This document shows, piece by piece, positions 1-6,498 of a stretch of 6,755 nucleotides of DNA. Source of the stretch: CAYMST01 sp964393115 (GTDB lineage: Bacteria > Bacteroidota > Bacteroidia > Cytophagales > Cyclobacteriaceae); contig CAYMST010000260.1 in the NCBI GenBank assembly GCA_964393115.1, positions 1 to 6,755 on the forward strand, in the 5' to 3' direction. The notes beneath the pieces were generated by a model. That model had not been told where the DNA came from, searched no databases, and saw only the letters and a program-made list of their open reading frames with translations. The position numbers and the translations under genes were made by a program. The first letter of the stretch is position 1. Each line of letters begins with the position of its first letter.

Positions 1-1033
1 CAATTCCCATGTCAATAGCAGCACCATTCACCTTCACAGTCAAAGTGTTAGTGATTGGCACATGAGCCAGAGTATAGGTGGAATCAATCGCCTCTGCTAC
101 AGCTTGGTTAGCAATCAACTCCATGAAAGAATTGGGGTTAGCTGCACAGATAGAAGAACTCATACCACCTGTTTGATCCGATATGTTTTTGTATATCTCA
201 TAGATGTCAGGAGTGCCACTGCCATCATTGTCAGGATAGCCATTGAATTTTGTCATCTCATTGGTGTTTCCATTCGGGCCTTCACAATAAGCAGGGTTCC
301 CTGATGTGTCTAATGGAGATACCGTATGTACTGTAACGCCTTGTGAGGTAAACTCATTATTGGTTACATCAAAGTTGGAAGATGGCGCAATCGCTGCAGC
401 ACCTGTGCCCCAACCAAGTAGTTGAGTTCTAGCGTCGTCATACTGGTCCGGGTCATCACTGATAACAATCAGACTCATTTTGACACTGGAACGACTTGCA
501 TTCGATCTCTCAGTGGTAAATGTTCCACCGCTTGCAATCGCTCTTTCTGCGAATAGTAAGTTGGCTTCTTTATTCCAACCTCTTACCCAGATTTCATCAA
601 TTACATTTTCAAATGCTGTTTGGTCAGTGGAGCTAAAATAAGCGGTTCCTGATCCCCAAGTTCCCCAGTTGCCTTCGTAGCCAGGAACGCTAGGTGCACC
701 AATACCTTCTAGGTAAGAAGTAGCGTTCGAGTTTTTATTGCTGTCACCAGCCACTACAGGATAGTTATGTACAACGTCACAAGTGGTGTACTGCCTCCAT
801 TTGTTGTCATCTGATGTGAATGGCAAACCAGGATCAGTAGACGATTTACCTTTGTAAGGATTGACTGTGTCTGAGCGCCAAAGTTGATCGCAGTCTGATG
901 TAACAACACTCACACGGAAATCCCCGCCAAGGTTGGCCAAGCGAGTATAGAAGGCCGATAGAGAGTTTTTCAAACCAGTCTGCTCCCCTTCCATTGTTCC
1001 TGAGTTGTTGACAGAAATCAGAAAGTCAAGCTT
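1..1033 (-). other. VWA domain with altered MIDAS motif (from residue 1794, C-terminal end outside window)
   Basis: The first strand and metal-site loop read KLDFLISVNNSGTMEGEQ (from 1795), aligning with the FLxVIDNSGSM-type MIDAS loop of bacterial VWA proteins. Strand B is FRVSVVTSD. The segment WNKEANLLFAERAI (1946-1959) aligns with the helix that carries an EqgL-like motif in related lipoproteins, and SLIVISDDPDQYDD (from 1980) with the LxVIxLSDEDD strand and loop, keeping Asp1986 and Asp1987. A late segment, KNISDQTGGMSSSIC ending at Cys2089, matches the usual later part of this VWA class. Four cysteines (1841, 1878, 2043, 2089) could form disulfides. The metal-site Asp is Asn1802 and the third ligand position is Thr1806, so metal binding may be weakened. 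Confidence 0.85.
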
Positions 1034-4000
1034 AGGAGCCGCCACCGAGAAGAAGTTCTTGTTACCAGAAAGCTTGTTGGTTCCAGATTCAGCTACGTTA
1101 GTTCCATTGACAAGTGAAGTAAGGTCAACTTCTACGGTGCTGTAATTGCCATCAGTTGTGATACCAATTAAAACAATCCCTGGATTGCCAGTTCCTGCTT
1201 GCTTGGAAGCCTGGACTTCTACACGAAAGGTACCACTGGTAAGAGAACCAGAAGAACTCGGTAAATTAGAAACAGTTCCAGCTCCAGTTTTAGTTCCAAC
1301 AAGGTCAACGTAGTGGTTGCGCACAGAATTGGTGTTATCAGTCCCTGTGTTTAACTTAATTTCCAAACTTGCAATTTCAGTTGGAATCAAGGCATCACCC
1401 ACAGTGCTACGAGTAACAAGGCTGTAACCACCACCACTTGCGTCAGCAAGGTAAGAACCCATTTCACCAGAGATTGCAGTAAGGATGTTGTCCATCAGAC
1501 AGGTTACAGTGGAGCAACCATTTACCAAAGTGCTGGTACTGTCTAACTTCGCAGCAAATCCCTTGGTGTCGTCATTGTGCATCTTCAAGAGGGCACCGAC
1601 AAAGTCCGCATCGTTTGGATCGGTCTCTACAGTGGTGTGGTCTCTTAGGACAATCTCAATTCCATCGATAGTGATGTTGATGGAGAGGTTTACTGGGGTT
1701 GTATTACCAGTGTTGTCAGCTACGTCAAAGATATTGGAATTACCCGCTACCGTATCGGCACTGTCAGCATTGACAAAATTGGCATTGGTAGTGTAGATTA
1801 CTACATTGTCCGAACCGTCGGTGTCAGAACCCATGCCAGTCACACTGGTTCCACCGGCAGCATTGTTGTCACCATAAGCAACATCACTGCTCACTATCGC
1901 ACCGGAACCTCCAGCACTAGTATACACAGGCTCAGAGTAAGTTACAGTCAACTGGTTGTCACCAGCAGTTCCCACTGCACTCACTACTACAGGTTTCGCT
2001 CGGTCAGCTTCCGTTACAGTTGCTGTGTCGATATCTGCCAAGGTCTTACCACTTACGGCAGTTATCCCACCACCACTGCTGGTAGTTAAGTCAGGCTTTT
2101 CTGCCGTGTTCACACCAATTTCACTGAAGTTGATGTACAAGGTGTTGTCGTTAGATGTATCACCAGGGTAATCCGTTTTTCGCGAAATACTCGCGTGGTT
2201 GGCTACAGCCCACTTAGCGACATTGGTATCGAATGAACTGTCAGTCACAGCTTCGGTGAAAACAATCTCATAACCATCCACCTGGCCATCGTTGTCGTAG
2301 TCCATAGTGTTGGCGGCAGAGATACTCAATTCATTATCTTCGATGGTAATGGTTTGTGTTGCAACTGTTGTGCTACCGTCTTTGACAGTTACAATAATGG
2401 TTTCGTTAGATTCCAAAATCGCATCATCCACTATCGCTACATCAAAAGTCCCAGAGGTTGCACCTGCATTGATAGTTACATTTGCAGTACCAGTGTAGTC
2501 GGTGCCACTTCCTGTCGCTGTTCCTGTATATTCAACAGTGTAGGTCTTGTTGGAGGTTTGTGTGGTAGAACCACTGCTAAGGGTCATGGTGTAAGTTCCA
2601 GAACCTTCTGCTTTGGTTACAGCACTGCCACCACCAAGGGAAAGGCTAGGTGCACTGGTTGCATCTGCTATGGTCACGGTTGAAGTAGTTTGGCCACTCA
2701 CACCGCTGCCAGATAGAGTCAAGGTATATGTCTCAGAACTTTCTCCATACACAGAGTCAGTAGAGGCATTGACAGTAATGGTATCACTCACAACAGAAGA
2801 ACCATCGCCACCACTGATGGTTTGGTTTGTTAAATTAATGGCTGTGTAATCAGAATTACCAGTTGTTGCAGTTCCATCAGAACTCGCTACTGCATAGGTG
2901 AAAGACTTAGTTGTTTTACCACTCAAAGCAATACCTACGGTAGAGGTAGAACCTTCGGTCACACTTCCGGAACCAGAGCTAAATGCAAGGGTTACATCCG
3001 TGTTGGTGTCATCGATAGTTGCGGTATGACTCGCAGTGCCAATGCTCGATTCTGATGGATTGCTCAAGGTAACAATCACAGTCTCGTTGTTCTCATCGAT
3101 GTCATCAGTTACCGGGTCAATGGTAAATTCAACATAGCTTTGCCCAGCAGGGATGGTGACCTTACCTGAGCTAATGCCAGAAGTTGTGTAGTCAGAAGAA
3201 CCAGCTGTGCCAGTTAAGCCTACATCAACTGTGATTGCATTCGGAGAAGTCGAAGCACCAGCTATCGTCGCACGATAAGTTATCGCACCACCAGTCTCAT
3301 CAGTTGTAGCTCCAGACAAACCACTCACAACACTTAAAGAAATAGTGCCAAGAGAGTCCCCGTCAACAATACTCACAGTAGAAGAAGTAGTTCCACTTAC
3401 ATCACCAGTTAAATTAACGGTGTAGTTTTCAGCAGTCCCACCACTACCACCTTCGTAGTTACTATCAGCTGTTGCATTGATTGCAAGAGTCGTGGTTTGG
3501 CTTGCGGCTCCCGTTCCTACTAAAGTAGCATCAGTTACGCTAATCGCTGTGTAGTCAGAACCAGCAGCGGCAGTGCCATTAGAGCTGGATGCAGAATAAG
3601 TATATGTTTTCTCAGATTTACCACTTAAAGCTAAGGTGAGAGTTTGCCCAGAAGCTCCCTCGTTGATGCTTGCAGTTCCACTAGAAAAACCAAGAGTCAC
3701 ATCAGTTGTGGTATCGGTGATTGTTCCAGTAGAAGAACCTGTGCCTAAGGAATAACCACTAGGTGCACTTAGAGTAGCTGTAATGGTTTCATCGGGTTCG
3801 TCAATATCGTCTGTGGCTACATCTACAGTAAAAGTTACCGAGTTTTGCCCAGCTGGGATGGTTACATTGCCACCTGATACGCCATTTAGGGTGTAGTCAG
3901 AGGATTTGAAAGTAGAGGAACCAGTTATCGCTACAGGAACCGCTACAGCAGAACTATTGGTCACACCACTGGGATACGACACAGTGTATGTGATAGTGCC

Positions 4001-6412
4001 ACCTTCGTTGATGCTACCTGTGCTACCACTGCTTAGGCCACTAGCTACAATGCTAATCGCTGGAGCTGTATCAGTATCGGTGATGCTTACAGTTTGCGAA
4101 CCAGCACCACTTGGAGCATTGGTTGCGTTAGACATGTTACCAACTGTTATGGTAAACTGCTCAGCTGTGCCACCGCTACCACCTTCGTAGACACTGTCGT
4201 CTGTGGCTGCTACGGTGAAAGATGTTGTGCCACTACTGGGAGTGGTAGAACCAGCAAGAATTGTGATGGTTGTGTTAGAAGTGCTCACTCCAGAGTAGTC
4301 GCCAGAACCAGCTGTGCCAGTGGCACTCGATACGGTAAAAGTGGTATCACTGGAGGATACTCCACTCAAACTAAAAGAAAGAACTTTAGAATTGCCCTCT
4401 GCTATCGTTCCCAAGGAGGTCACATTGAGAGAAGGGGTTGCATTTTGGTCATTGATGGTAAAGTCAGTTACAGTTGTTCCCAAGGTCAATCCAGAGGAGA
4501 GACTGCCTGCACTAAAAGTTACTTTTTCGTCTTTTTCATCAATGCTATCTGTTGCTAAGGTTACTACGATATCCTGAGTTGCTCCATTACTACTTCCAGA
4601 AGGAAAGTTGATCGCAGTTGAAGCAAAGGAATAGTCACTGGAACTGGCTGCATCAGAGGAACCACCCGTTCCGGTTAATGTTCCTGAATATGCTACCGTA
4701 GAAGTGCCAGATAGGTTGCTAAGAGTTGCACGTAGGGTTACTGTAGTACCTTCATTGCCACTTGTTGCTCCACCGACTACACTTAGGTTCAATACCGGTG
4801 CGTTGGTGTCGATGATGATATCGGTTTTGATTTGGTGGCTGTTGAGACCATCGCTAGCTGCATTGCCAGCCGTATCGGTCACTCTTCCATTCAAAGTCAC
4901 AGCTGTTACTGTAAGAGAACCACCACTGGTTGTATCGTTGCTACTCACTGTGTAGGTACAAAGCAATGTTTTATTCGTGGTATCAGAGGAATCCAAAGCA
5001 CAGTTCACAGTGTCACCAGTGTTCAAAGTGATCGTGGGTGTTTGCCCACCAACAATTGAGATTGCCTCATCGAAAGTTAGGCGAATCGGAATATTTGCAC
5101 CTACTCCATAGGTCGCTGCACTGGTGGTTGTAGTGATAGAAGTTACACTCGGAGAAGTTGTATCCACTACAATCTGGTTGCCAGCGGCAAGAGAAGAGCC
5201 TGCACTGGGGTCAGGTAGAGTATTCGTTGCATCTACTCCACTGGAACCTTGGATAGTGCCACCGTTGAGGGTTAAAGAAGAAGCATCAACATAGTCTAAA
5301 TCTGCTACATTGTCACCAGATTGTACGGTGTAGGTACATACCAAAGTATTGCCACCAGTCACAGTAGAACAAGTCGCGGTTGGATTACCTGGGAGATTTA
5401 AGGTTAAAGTGGGAGTTCCACCTGAAGTACTTAAAGTGATAGCTTGGTCATAAGTGATCTCGATGCTAATGGTATCACCCGCGTTAAATGGTCCGTTTCC
5501 GGTGCTAGATGCCACGGAAGATACTGCAGGTGCGATTTGGATAGCACTGTTAGTCGCAATCGATGAACCGGTTGTTGGCTCTGGTAGAGTGCGAATTGCA
5601 TCGTTGTTGGAAGCGTCTTGGATTGTCCCACCGTTTAATACCAACGAAGAGGTGTCGACATAGTTTAAATCACTTGTATTGGCACCTGCTGGTATGGTGT
5701 ATTCAAAGATTAGTAGATCTGAACCGGAACCACTGATATAGCTCGCAGAACCACCTGTTGCCATGTTGAGAAGCGGAGTGCCGGTTATGTTGACAAGCTC
5801 TGACATTCTTACGGAAATCAGGATCTTATCCCCGACTTTGTAAGTGCCATCACTGGTCACTGCTTGCACACTGCTAACAGTTGGAGCACCGGTATCTACC
5901 TGGATATTTGCAGTACTGATAGTTGTTGTACTGCCACCTGGTTCTGGTAGAGTTGTATCAGCTGCAGTTGTACTACCGCTCACAACAACCGTTCCATTCG
6001 TTCCGTCGTTGGTATTCAATGAATTAGTATCAGCGTAATTCAAAGAACTTACGTCATCGCCGGTCTGGATGGTGTAGGTACAGTTCATCGTAGTTGAACC
6101 TGTCACCGCTTGGCAGGTTGCCGTTGCACCGTTGTTCAAAGTTAGGGTGGGTGTTCCTGTTACATCTACAGCTTCTGCAAATGTAACAACTAGTGTCACA
6201 GTGTCACCTACGTTATATGTTCCGCTCGATGAGCTTGTGCCTACATCGGAAACAGAAGTCGCTGTGCTGTTGGTAGTGCCGACAGTAGTCGAAGAAGTGG
6301 AGCTGTTTACCTCTCCTCCCAACCCTTCAAACAAAGGGATCGGGTATTTCTTCGTTTTTGTACAGCCTACCGATATTAGCACGGCCAATATTGCGATAGC
6401 TATCCTTTTCAT
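1..6412 (-). CDS. Giant repeat lipoprotein with SwmB-like, Calx-beta-like and VWA domains (3' end outside window)
   Basis: The frame is open from ATG at 6412 to the window edge: 2137 codons, no stop. The start is supported by GGGAG seven bases upstream and by an immediate lipoprotein signal peptide. Domain order: signal peptide 1-16 with lipidated Cys17; Ser/Thr-rich linker 18-53; four SwmB-like repeats 54-538; seven Calx-beta-like repeats 539-1361; Ig-like module with an EF-hand-type loop 1362-1471; second Ig-like module 1472-1580; unrecognised domain 1581-1793; VWA domain from 1794. The body is rich in Thr, Ser, Gly, Val and Asp and poor in Lys and Arg, as in secreted beta-repeat proteins. 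It is presumably exported by Sec, lipidated and anchored in the outer membrane or on the surface, where Ca2+ would stiffen the stalk. Ligand binding or adhesion is an inference from architecture. The last visible residues (LTVKVNGAAI) resemble the closing strands seen in bacterial VWA lipoproteins, so I expect the stop soon beyond the window. I recognise no named gene. Confidence 0.93.
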   Translation of the reverse strand, partial: MKRIAIAILAVLISVGCTKTKKYPIPLFEGLGGEVNSSTSSTTVGTTNSTATSVSDVGTSSSSGTYNVGDTVTLVVTFAEAVDVTGTPTLTLNNGATATCQAVTGSTTMNCTYTIQTGDDVSSLNYADTNSLNTNDGTNGTVVVSGSTTAADTTLPEPGGSTTTISTANIQVDTGAPTVSSVQAVTSDGTYKVGDKILISVRMSELVNITGTPLLNMATGGSASYISGSGSDLLIFEYTIPAGANTSDLNYVDTSSLVLNGGTIQDASNNDAIRTLPEPTTGSSIATNSAIQIAPAVSSVASSTGNGPFNAGDTISIEITYDQAITLSTSGGTPTLTLNLPGNPTATCSTVTGGNTLVCTYTVQSGDNVADLDYVDASSLTLNGGTIQGSSGVDATNTLPDPSAGSSLAAGNQIVVDTTSPSVTSITTTTSAATYGVGANIPIRLTFDEAISIVGGQTPTITLNTGDTVNCALDSSDTTNKTLLCTYTVSSNDTTSGGSLTVTAVTLNGRVTDTAGNAASDGLNSHQIKTDIIIDTNAPVLNLSVVGGATSGNEGTTVTLRATLSNLSGTSTVAYSGTLTGTGGSSDAASSSDYSFASTAINFPSGSSNGATQDIVVTLATDSIDEKDEKVTFSAGSLSSGLTLGTTVTDFTINDQNATPSLNVTSLGTIAEGNSKVLSFSLSGVSSSDTTFTVSSATGTAGSGDYSGVSTSNTTITILAGSTTPSSGTTSFTVAATDDSVYEGGSGGTAEQFTITVGNMSNATNAPSGAGSQTVSITDTDTAPAISIVASGLSSGSTGSINEGGTITYTVSYPSGVTNSSAVAVPVAITGSSTFKSSDYTLNGVSGGNVTIPAGQNSVTFTVDVATDDIDEPDETITATLSAPSGYSLGTGSSTGTITDTTTDVTLGFSSGTASINEGASGQTLTLALSGKSEKTYTYSASSSNGTAAAGSDYTAISVTDATLVGTGAASQTTTLAINATADSNYEGGSGGTAENYTVNLTGDVSGTTSSTVSIVDGDSLGTISLSVVSGLSGATTDETGGAITYRATIAGASTSPNAITVDVGLTGTAGSSDYTTSGISSGKVTIPAGQSYVEFTIDPVTDDIDENNETVIVTLSNPSESSIGTASHTATIDDTNTDVTLAFSSGSGSVTEGSTSTVGIALSGKTTKSFTYAVASSDGTATTGNSDYTAINLTNQTISGGDGSSVVSDTITVNASTDSVYGESSETYTLTLSGSGVSGQTTSTVTIADATSAPSLSLGGGSAVTKAEGSGTYTMTLSSGSTTQTSNKTYTVEYTGTATGSGTDYTGTANVTINAGATSGTFDVAIVDDAILESNETIIVTVKDGSTTVATQTITIEDNELSISAANTMDYDNDGQVDGYEIVFTEAVTDSSFDTNVAKWAVANHASISRKTDYPGDTSNDNTLYINFSEIGVNTAEKPDLTTSSGGGITAVSGKTLADIDTATVTEADRAKPVVVSAVGTAGDNQLTVTYSEPVYTSAGGSGAIVSSDVAYGDNNAAGGTSVTGMGSDTDGSDNVVIYTTNANFVNADSADTVAGNSNIFDVADNTGNTTPVNLSINITIDGIEIVLRDHTTVETDPNDADFVGALLKMHNDDTKGFAAKLDSTSTLVNGCSTVTCLMDNILTAISGEMGSYLADASGGGYSLVTRSTVGDALIPTEIASLEIKLNTGTDNTNSVRNHYVDLVGTKTGAGTVSNLPSSSGSLTSGTFRVEVQASKQAGTGNPGIVLIGITTDGNYSTVEVDLTSLVNGTNVAESGTNKLSGNKNFFSVAAPKLDFLISVNNSGTMEGEQTGLKNSLSAFYTRLANLGGDFRVSVVTSDCDQLWRSDTVNPYKGKSSTDPGLPFTSDDNKWRQYTTCDVVHNYPVVAGDSNKNSNATSYLEGIGAPSVPGYEGNWGTWGSGTAYFSSTDQTAFENVIDEIWVRGWNKEANLLFAERAIASGGTFTTERSNASRSSVKMSLIVISDDPDQYDDARTQLLGWGTGAAAIAPSSNFDVTNNEFTSQGVTVHTVSPLDTSGNPAYCEGPNGNTNEMTKFNGYPDNDGSGTPDIYEIYKNISDQTGGMSSSICAANPNSFMELIANQAVAEAIDSTYTLAHVPITNTLTVKVNGAAIDMGI
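1034..1672 (-). other. Unrecognised domain between the stalk and the VWA head (residues 1581-1793)
   Basis: I recognise no family here. Composition differs from the repeats: more Lys, Leu, Ile and Met, less Thr, and possible helices around FVGALLKMHNDDTKGFAAKL and TCLMDNILTAISGEMGSYL. Cys1633 and Cys1638 form a CSTVTC motif that could be a small disulfide loop. The second half (GTFRVEVQASKQ, GIVLIGITTDGNYSTVEVDL) looks like beta strands, possibly a jelly-roll-like module. It runs directly into the first strand of the VWA domain and could orient or regulate it. Confidence 0.5.
1673..1999 (-). other. Second Ig-like module (residues 1472-1580)
   Basis: It opens AKPVVVSAVGTAGDNQLTV, followed by TYSEPVYTSAGG. 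This is the strand pattern in which bacterial Ig-like repeats begin after a proline and carry a FSEPV/YSEPV motif. It contains a Gly/Asp-rich stretch (GMGSDTDGSDN) and ends near FDVADNTGNTTPVN, reminiscent of the DxAGN turn of such repeats. The boundary with the next domain is approximate. Confidence 0.55.
2000..2329 (-). other. Ig-like module with EF-hand-type calcium loop (residues 1362-1471)
   Basis: Residues 1371-1382 read DYDNDGQVDGYE, with Asp at loop positions 1, 3, 5 and 9, Gly at 6 and Glu at 12, exactly the EF-hand/dockerin-type ligand pattern. It is followed by IVFTEAVTDSSF, the A-B strand pattern of bacterial Ig-like domains. A single such loop between two beta domains probably binds Ca2+ and stiffens the junction. 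The rest (NTLYINFSEIG, SGKTLADID) fits the same fold, but I cannot name the family. Confidence 0.65.
2330..2653 (-). repeat. Calx-beta-like repeat 7, acidic type (residues 1254-1361)
   Basis: It has KAEGSGTYTMTLSSG, GSGTDYTGT, NVTINAGATSGTFDVAI and DDAILESNE at 1329-1337, followed by TIIVTVKDG and a closing ITIEDNE. It is the last member of the Calx-beta array and leads straight into a module with a calcium loop. Confidence 0.8.
2654..2998 (-). repeat. Calx-beta-like repeat 6, Gly-insert lineage with insert lost (residues 1139-1253)
   Basis: It opens DVTLAFSSGSGSVTEG, almost the same as repeat 4, and has IALSGKTTKSFTYAVASSDG and NSDYTAINL. Its acidic segment is DSVYGESSE (1219-1227), so the glycine-rich insert of repeats 2 and 4 is reduced here. 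It closes STVTIADA. Confidence 0.8.
2999..3349 (-). repeat. Calx-beta-like repeat 5, acidic type (residues 1022-1138)
   Basis: It contains ITYRATIAG, TAGSSDYTTSG, KVTIPAGQSYVEFTI and then DDIDENNE at 1103-1110, followed by TVIVTLSNPS and a closing HTATIDDTN. It is the closest relative of repeat 3 in the protein and retains all acidic positions. Confidence 0.85.
3350..3703 (-). repeat. Calx-beta-like repeat 4, Gly-insert type (residues 904-1021)
   Basis: It opens DVTLGFSSGTASINEGASG and has LALSGKSEKTYTYSASS, GSDYTAI and the Gly-insert segment DSNYEGGSGGTAE (983-995). It closes VSIVDGD. It matches repeat 2 in the insert and repeat 6 in its opening and SGK strand. Confidence 0.8.
3704..4063 (-). 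repeat. Calx-beta-like repeat 3, acidic type (residues 784-903)
   Basis: This is a near-canonical Calx-beta domain: INEGGTITYTVSY, SSDYTLNG, NVTIPAGQNSVTFTVDV and then DDIDEPDE at 868-875 followed by TITATLSAPSG. It closes with TGTITDT. The IPAGQ and DDIDE elements are shared closely with repeat 5. Confidence 0.85.
4064..4435 (-). repeat. Calx-beta-like repeat 2, Gly-insert type (residues 660-783)
   Basis: It opens IAEGNSKVLSFSLSG, has GTAGSGDYSG in the middle and a closing VSITDTD. The acidic segment is replaced by DDSVYEGGSGGTAE (738-751), where a glycine-rich insert lies between the two acidic groups. A short extra loop near NMSNATNAPSG follows the next strand. Confidence 0.75.
4436..4798 (-). 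repeat. Calx-beta-like repeat 1, acidic type (residues 539-659)
   Basis: The Calx-beta hallmarks are present: a GNEGTTVTLRATL opening strand, SSDYSF in the middle, and the acidic segment DSIDEKDE at residues 622-629 followed by KVTFSA. In the family these acidic residues help bind Ca2+ between adjacent domains. It closes with a VTDFTINDQN strand. Confidence 0.75.
4799..5152 (-). repeat. SwmB-like Ig-type repeat 4, divergent (residues 421-538)
   Basis: This is the most diverged copy. It opens with TYGVGANIPIRLTFDEAI and keeps TPTITLNTGD and CTYTV, but the second half changes to LTVTAVTLNGRVTDTAGNAA, closer to generic bacterial Ig-like domains, and ends IIIDTNAPV. Cys471 and Cys485 sit at the same hairpin as the earlier pairs, with three extra residues between them. 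It forms the junction to the Calx-beta array. Confidence 0.7.
5153..5524 (-). repeat. SwmB-like Ig-type repeat 3 (residues 297-420)
   Basis: Same pattern as repeats 1 and 2: PFNAGDTISIEITYDQA, TPTLTLNLPG, CTYTVQSGD, LDYVDASSLTLNGGTIQG, NTLPDP and a closing IVVDTTSPSV. Cys348 and Cys359 have the same 11-residue spacing as the pair in repeat 1. DNA stretches such as GTGTAGGTACA (+ strand orientation) recur at equivalent places in repeats 1, 3 and 4, which points to origin by duplication. Confidence 0.75.
5525..5884 (-). repeat. SwmB-like Ig-type repeat 2 (residues 177-296)
   Basis: This is the copy closest to the usual SwmB-type consensus: TYKVGDKILISV, then TGTPLLNMATG, ASYISGSGSDLLIFEYTI, a LNYVDTSSLVLNGGTIQD segment and RTLPEP. 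It lacks the cysteine pair of its neighbours, carrying Tyr and Glu at those places. Its closing strand reads IQIAPAVSS, without the DT of the other copies. Confidence 0.75.
5885..6253 (-). repeat. SwmB-like Ig-type repeat 1 (residues 54-176)
   Basis: The repeat shows the family pattern: TYNVGDTVTL near residue 65, then VTFAEAV, then TPTLTLNNG, then CTYTIQTGD, a TLPEP turn and a closing IQVDTGAP. Such repeats occur in large bacterial surface proteins, including cyanobacterial SwmB, and fold as beta sandwiches. Cys100 and Cys111 bracket the central hairpin and could form a cross-strand disulfide. Boundaries are set by recurrence of the DTxAPxV motif and are good to about ten residues. Confidence 0.75.
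6362..6412 (-). other. Lipoprotein signal peptide and lipobox
   Basis: Residues 1-17 read MKRIAIAILAVLISVGC: a short basic n-region (K2, R3), a hydrophobic core (I4 to V15) and Gly-Cys at 16-17. Cys17 is the predicted lipidation site for Lgt, followed by Lsp cleavage. Ser at -3 and Val at -2 depart from the strict Leu-Ala-Gly-Cys lipobox, but spirochaetal lipoboxes are known to be loose. The mature N-terminus has a basic patch (TKTKK) and then a Ser/Thr-rich tether up to about residue 53, which would hold the repeat stalk off the membrane. Confidence 0.85.
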
Positions 6413-6449
6413 TAATATTCTCCCAAGAATGTATATTTGTCCAATATTA
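6413..6449 (-). repeat. Overlapping inverted repeats around the ribosome binding site
   Basis: TAATATT (6449-6443) and AATATTA (6419-6413) are perfect inverted 7-mers that flank the ribosome binding site and abut the ATG. Inside them ATTCT (6430-6426) and AGAAT (6421-6417) form a 5-bp stem with a TGGG loop. The two pairings share bases 6417-6419 and exclude each other. Both are AU-rich and weak. They could modulate access to the ribosome binding site, but this is speculative. Confidence 0.35.
6420..6424 (-). promoter_or_regulatory. Ribosome binding site of the giant lipoprotein gene
   Basis: On the minus strand the sequence is GGGAG followed by seven bases and ATG at 6412, which is good Shine-Dalgarno geometry. 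It decides the start codon together with the signal peptide that follows. The site lies inside two overlapping inverted repeats. Confidence 0.75.
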
Positions 6450-6498
6450 GAAGACGCATAATACGAGAAAATTCCTGCAACTTTTATTTTTTTTGTGT

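Noticed and set aside
4094..4558. Plus-strand ORF of 154 residues, the longest on that strand
   Set aside because: It is wholly antisense to the Calx-beta array, has no ribosome binding site, and its odd Cys/Arg-rich product is what reading a Thr/Ser/Gly-rich gene backwards yields.
5431..5631. Minus-strand ORF of 66 residues
   Set aside because: It lies in another frame inside SwmB-like repeats 2 and 3 of the giant gene and has no independent evidence.
62..5663. Other plus-strand ORFs of 60-110 residues scattered along the gene
   Set aside because: All are antisense shadows of one repetitive frame whose codon use leaves few stops in the complementary frames. None has a credible start or a recognisable product.
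2330..6253. Possible CRISPR or nucleotide-level tandem repeat array
   Set aside because: The recurring short DNA motifs are diverged codons of protein repeats with a period of about 350 bases. There are no identical short repeats with unique spacers.
6132..6461. Plus-strand ORF of 109 residues running past the start of the giant gene
   Set aside because: Most of it is antisense to the signal peptide and first repeat. The part beyond 6412 overlaps the ribosome binding site and leader of the main gene, and no initiation signal precedes it.
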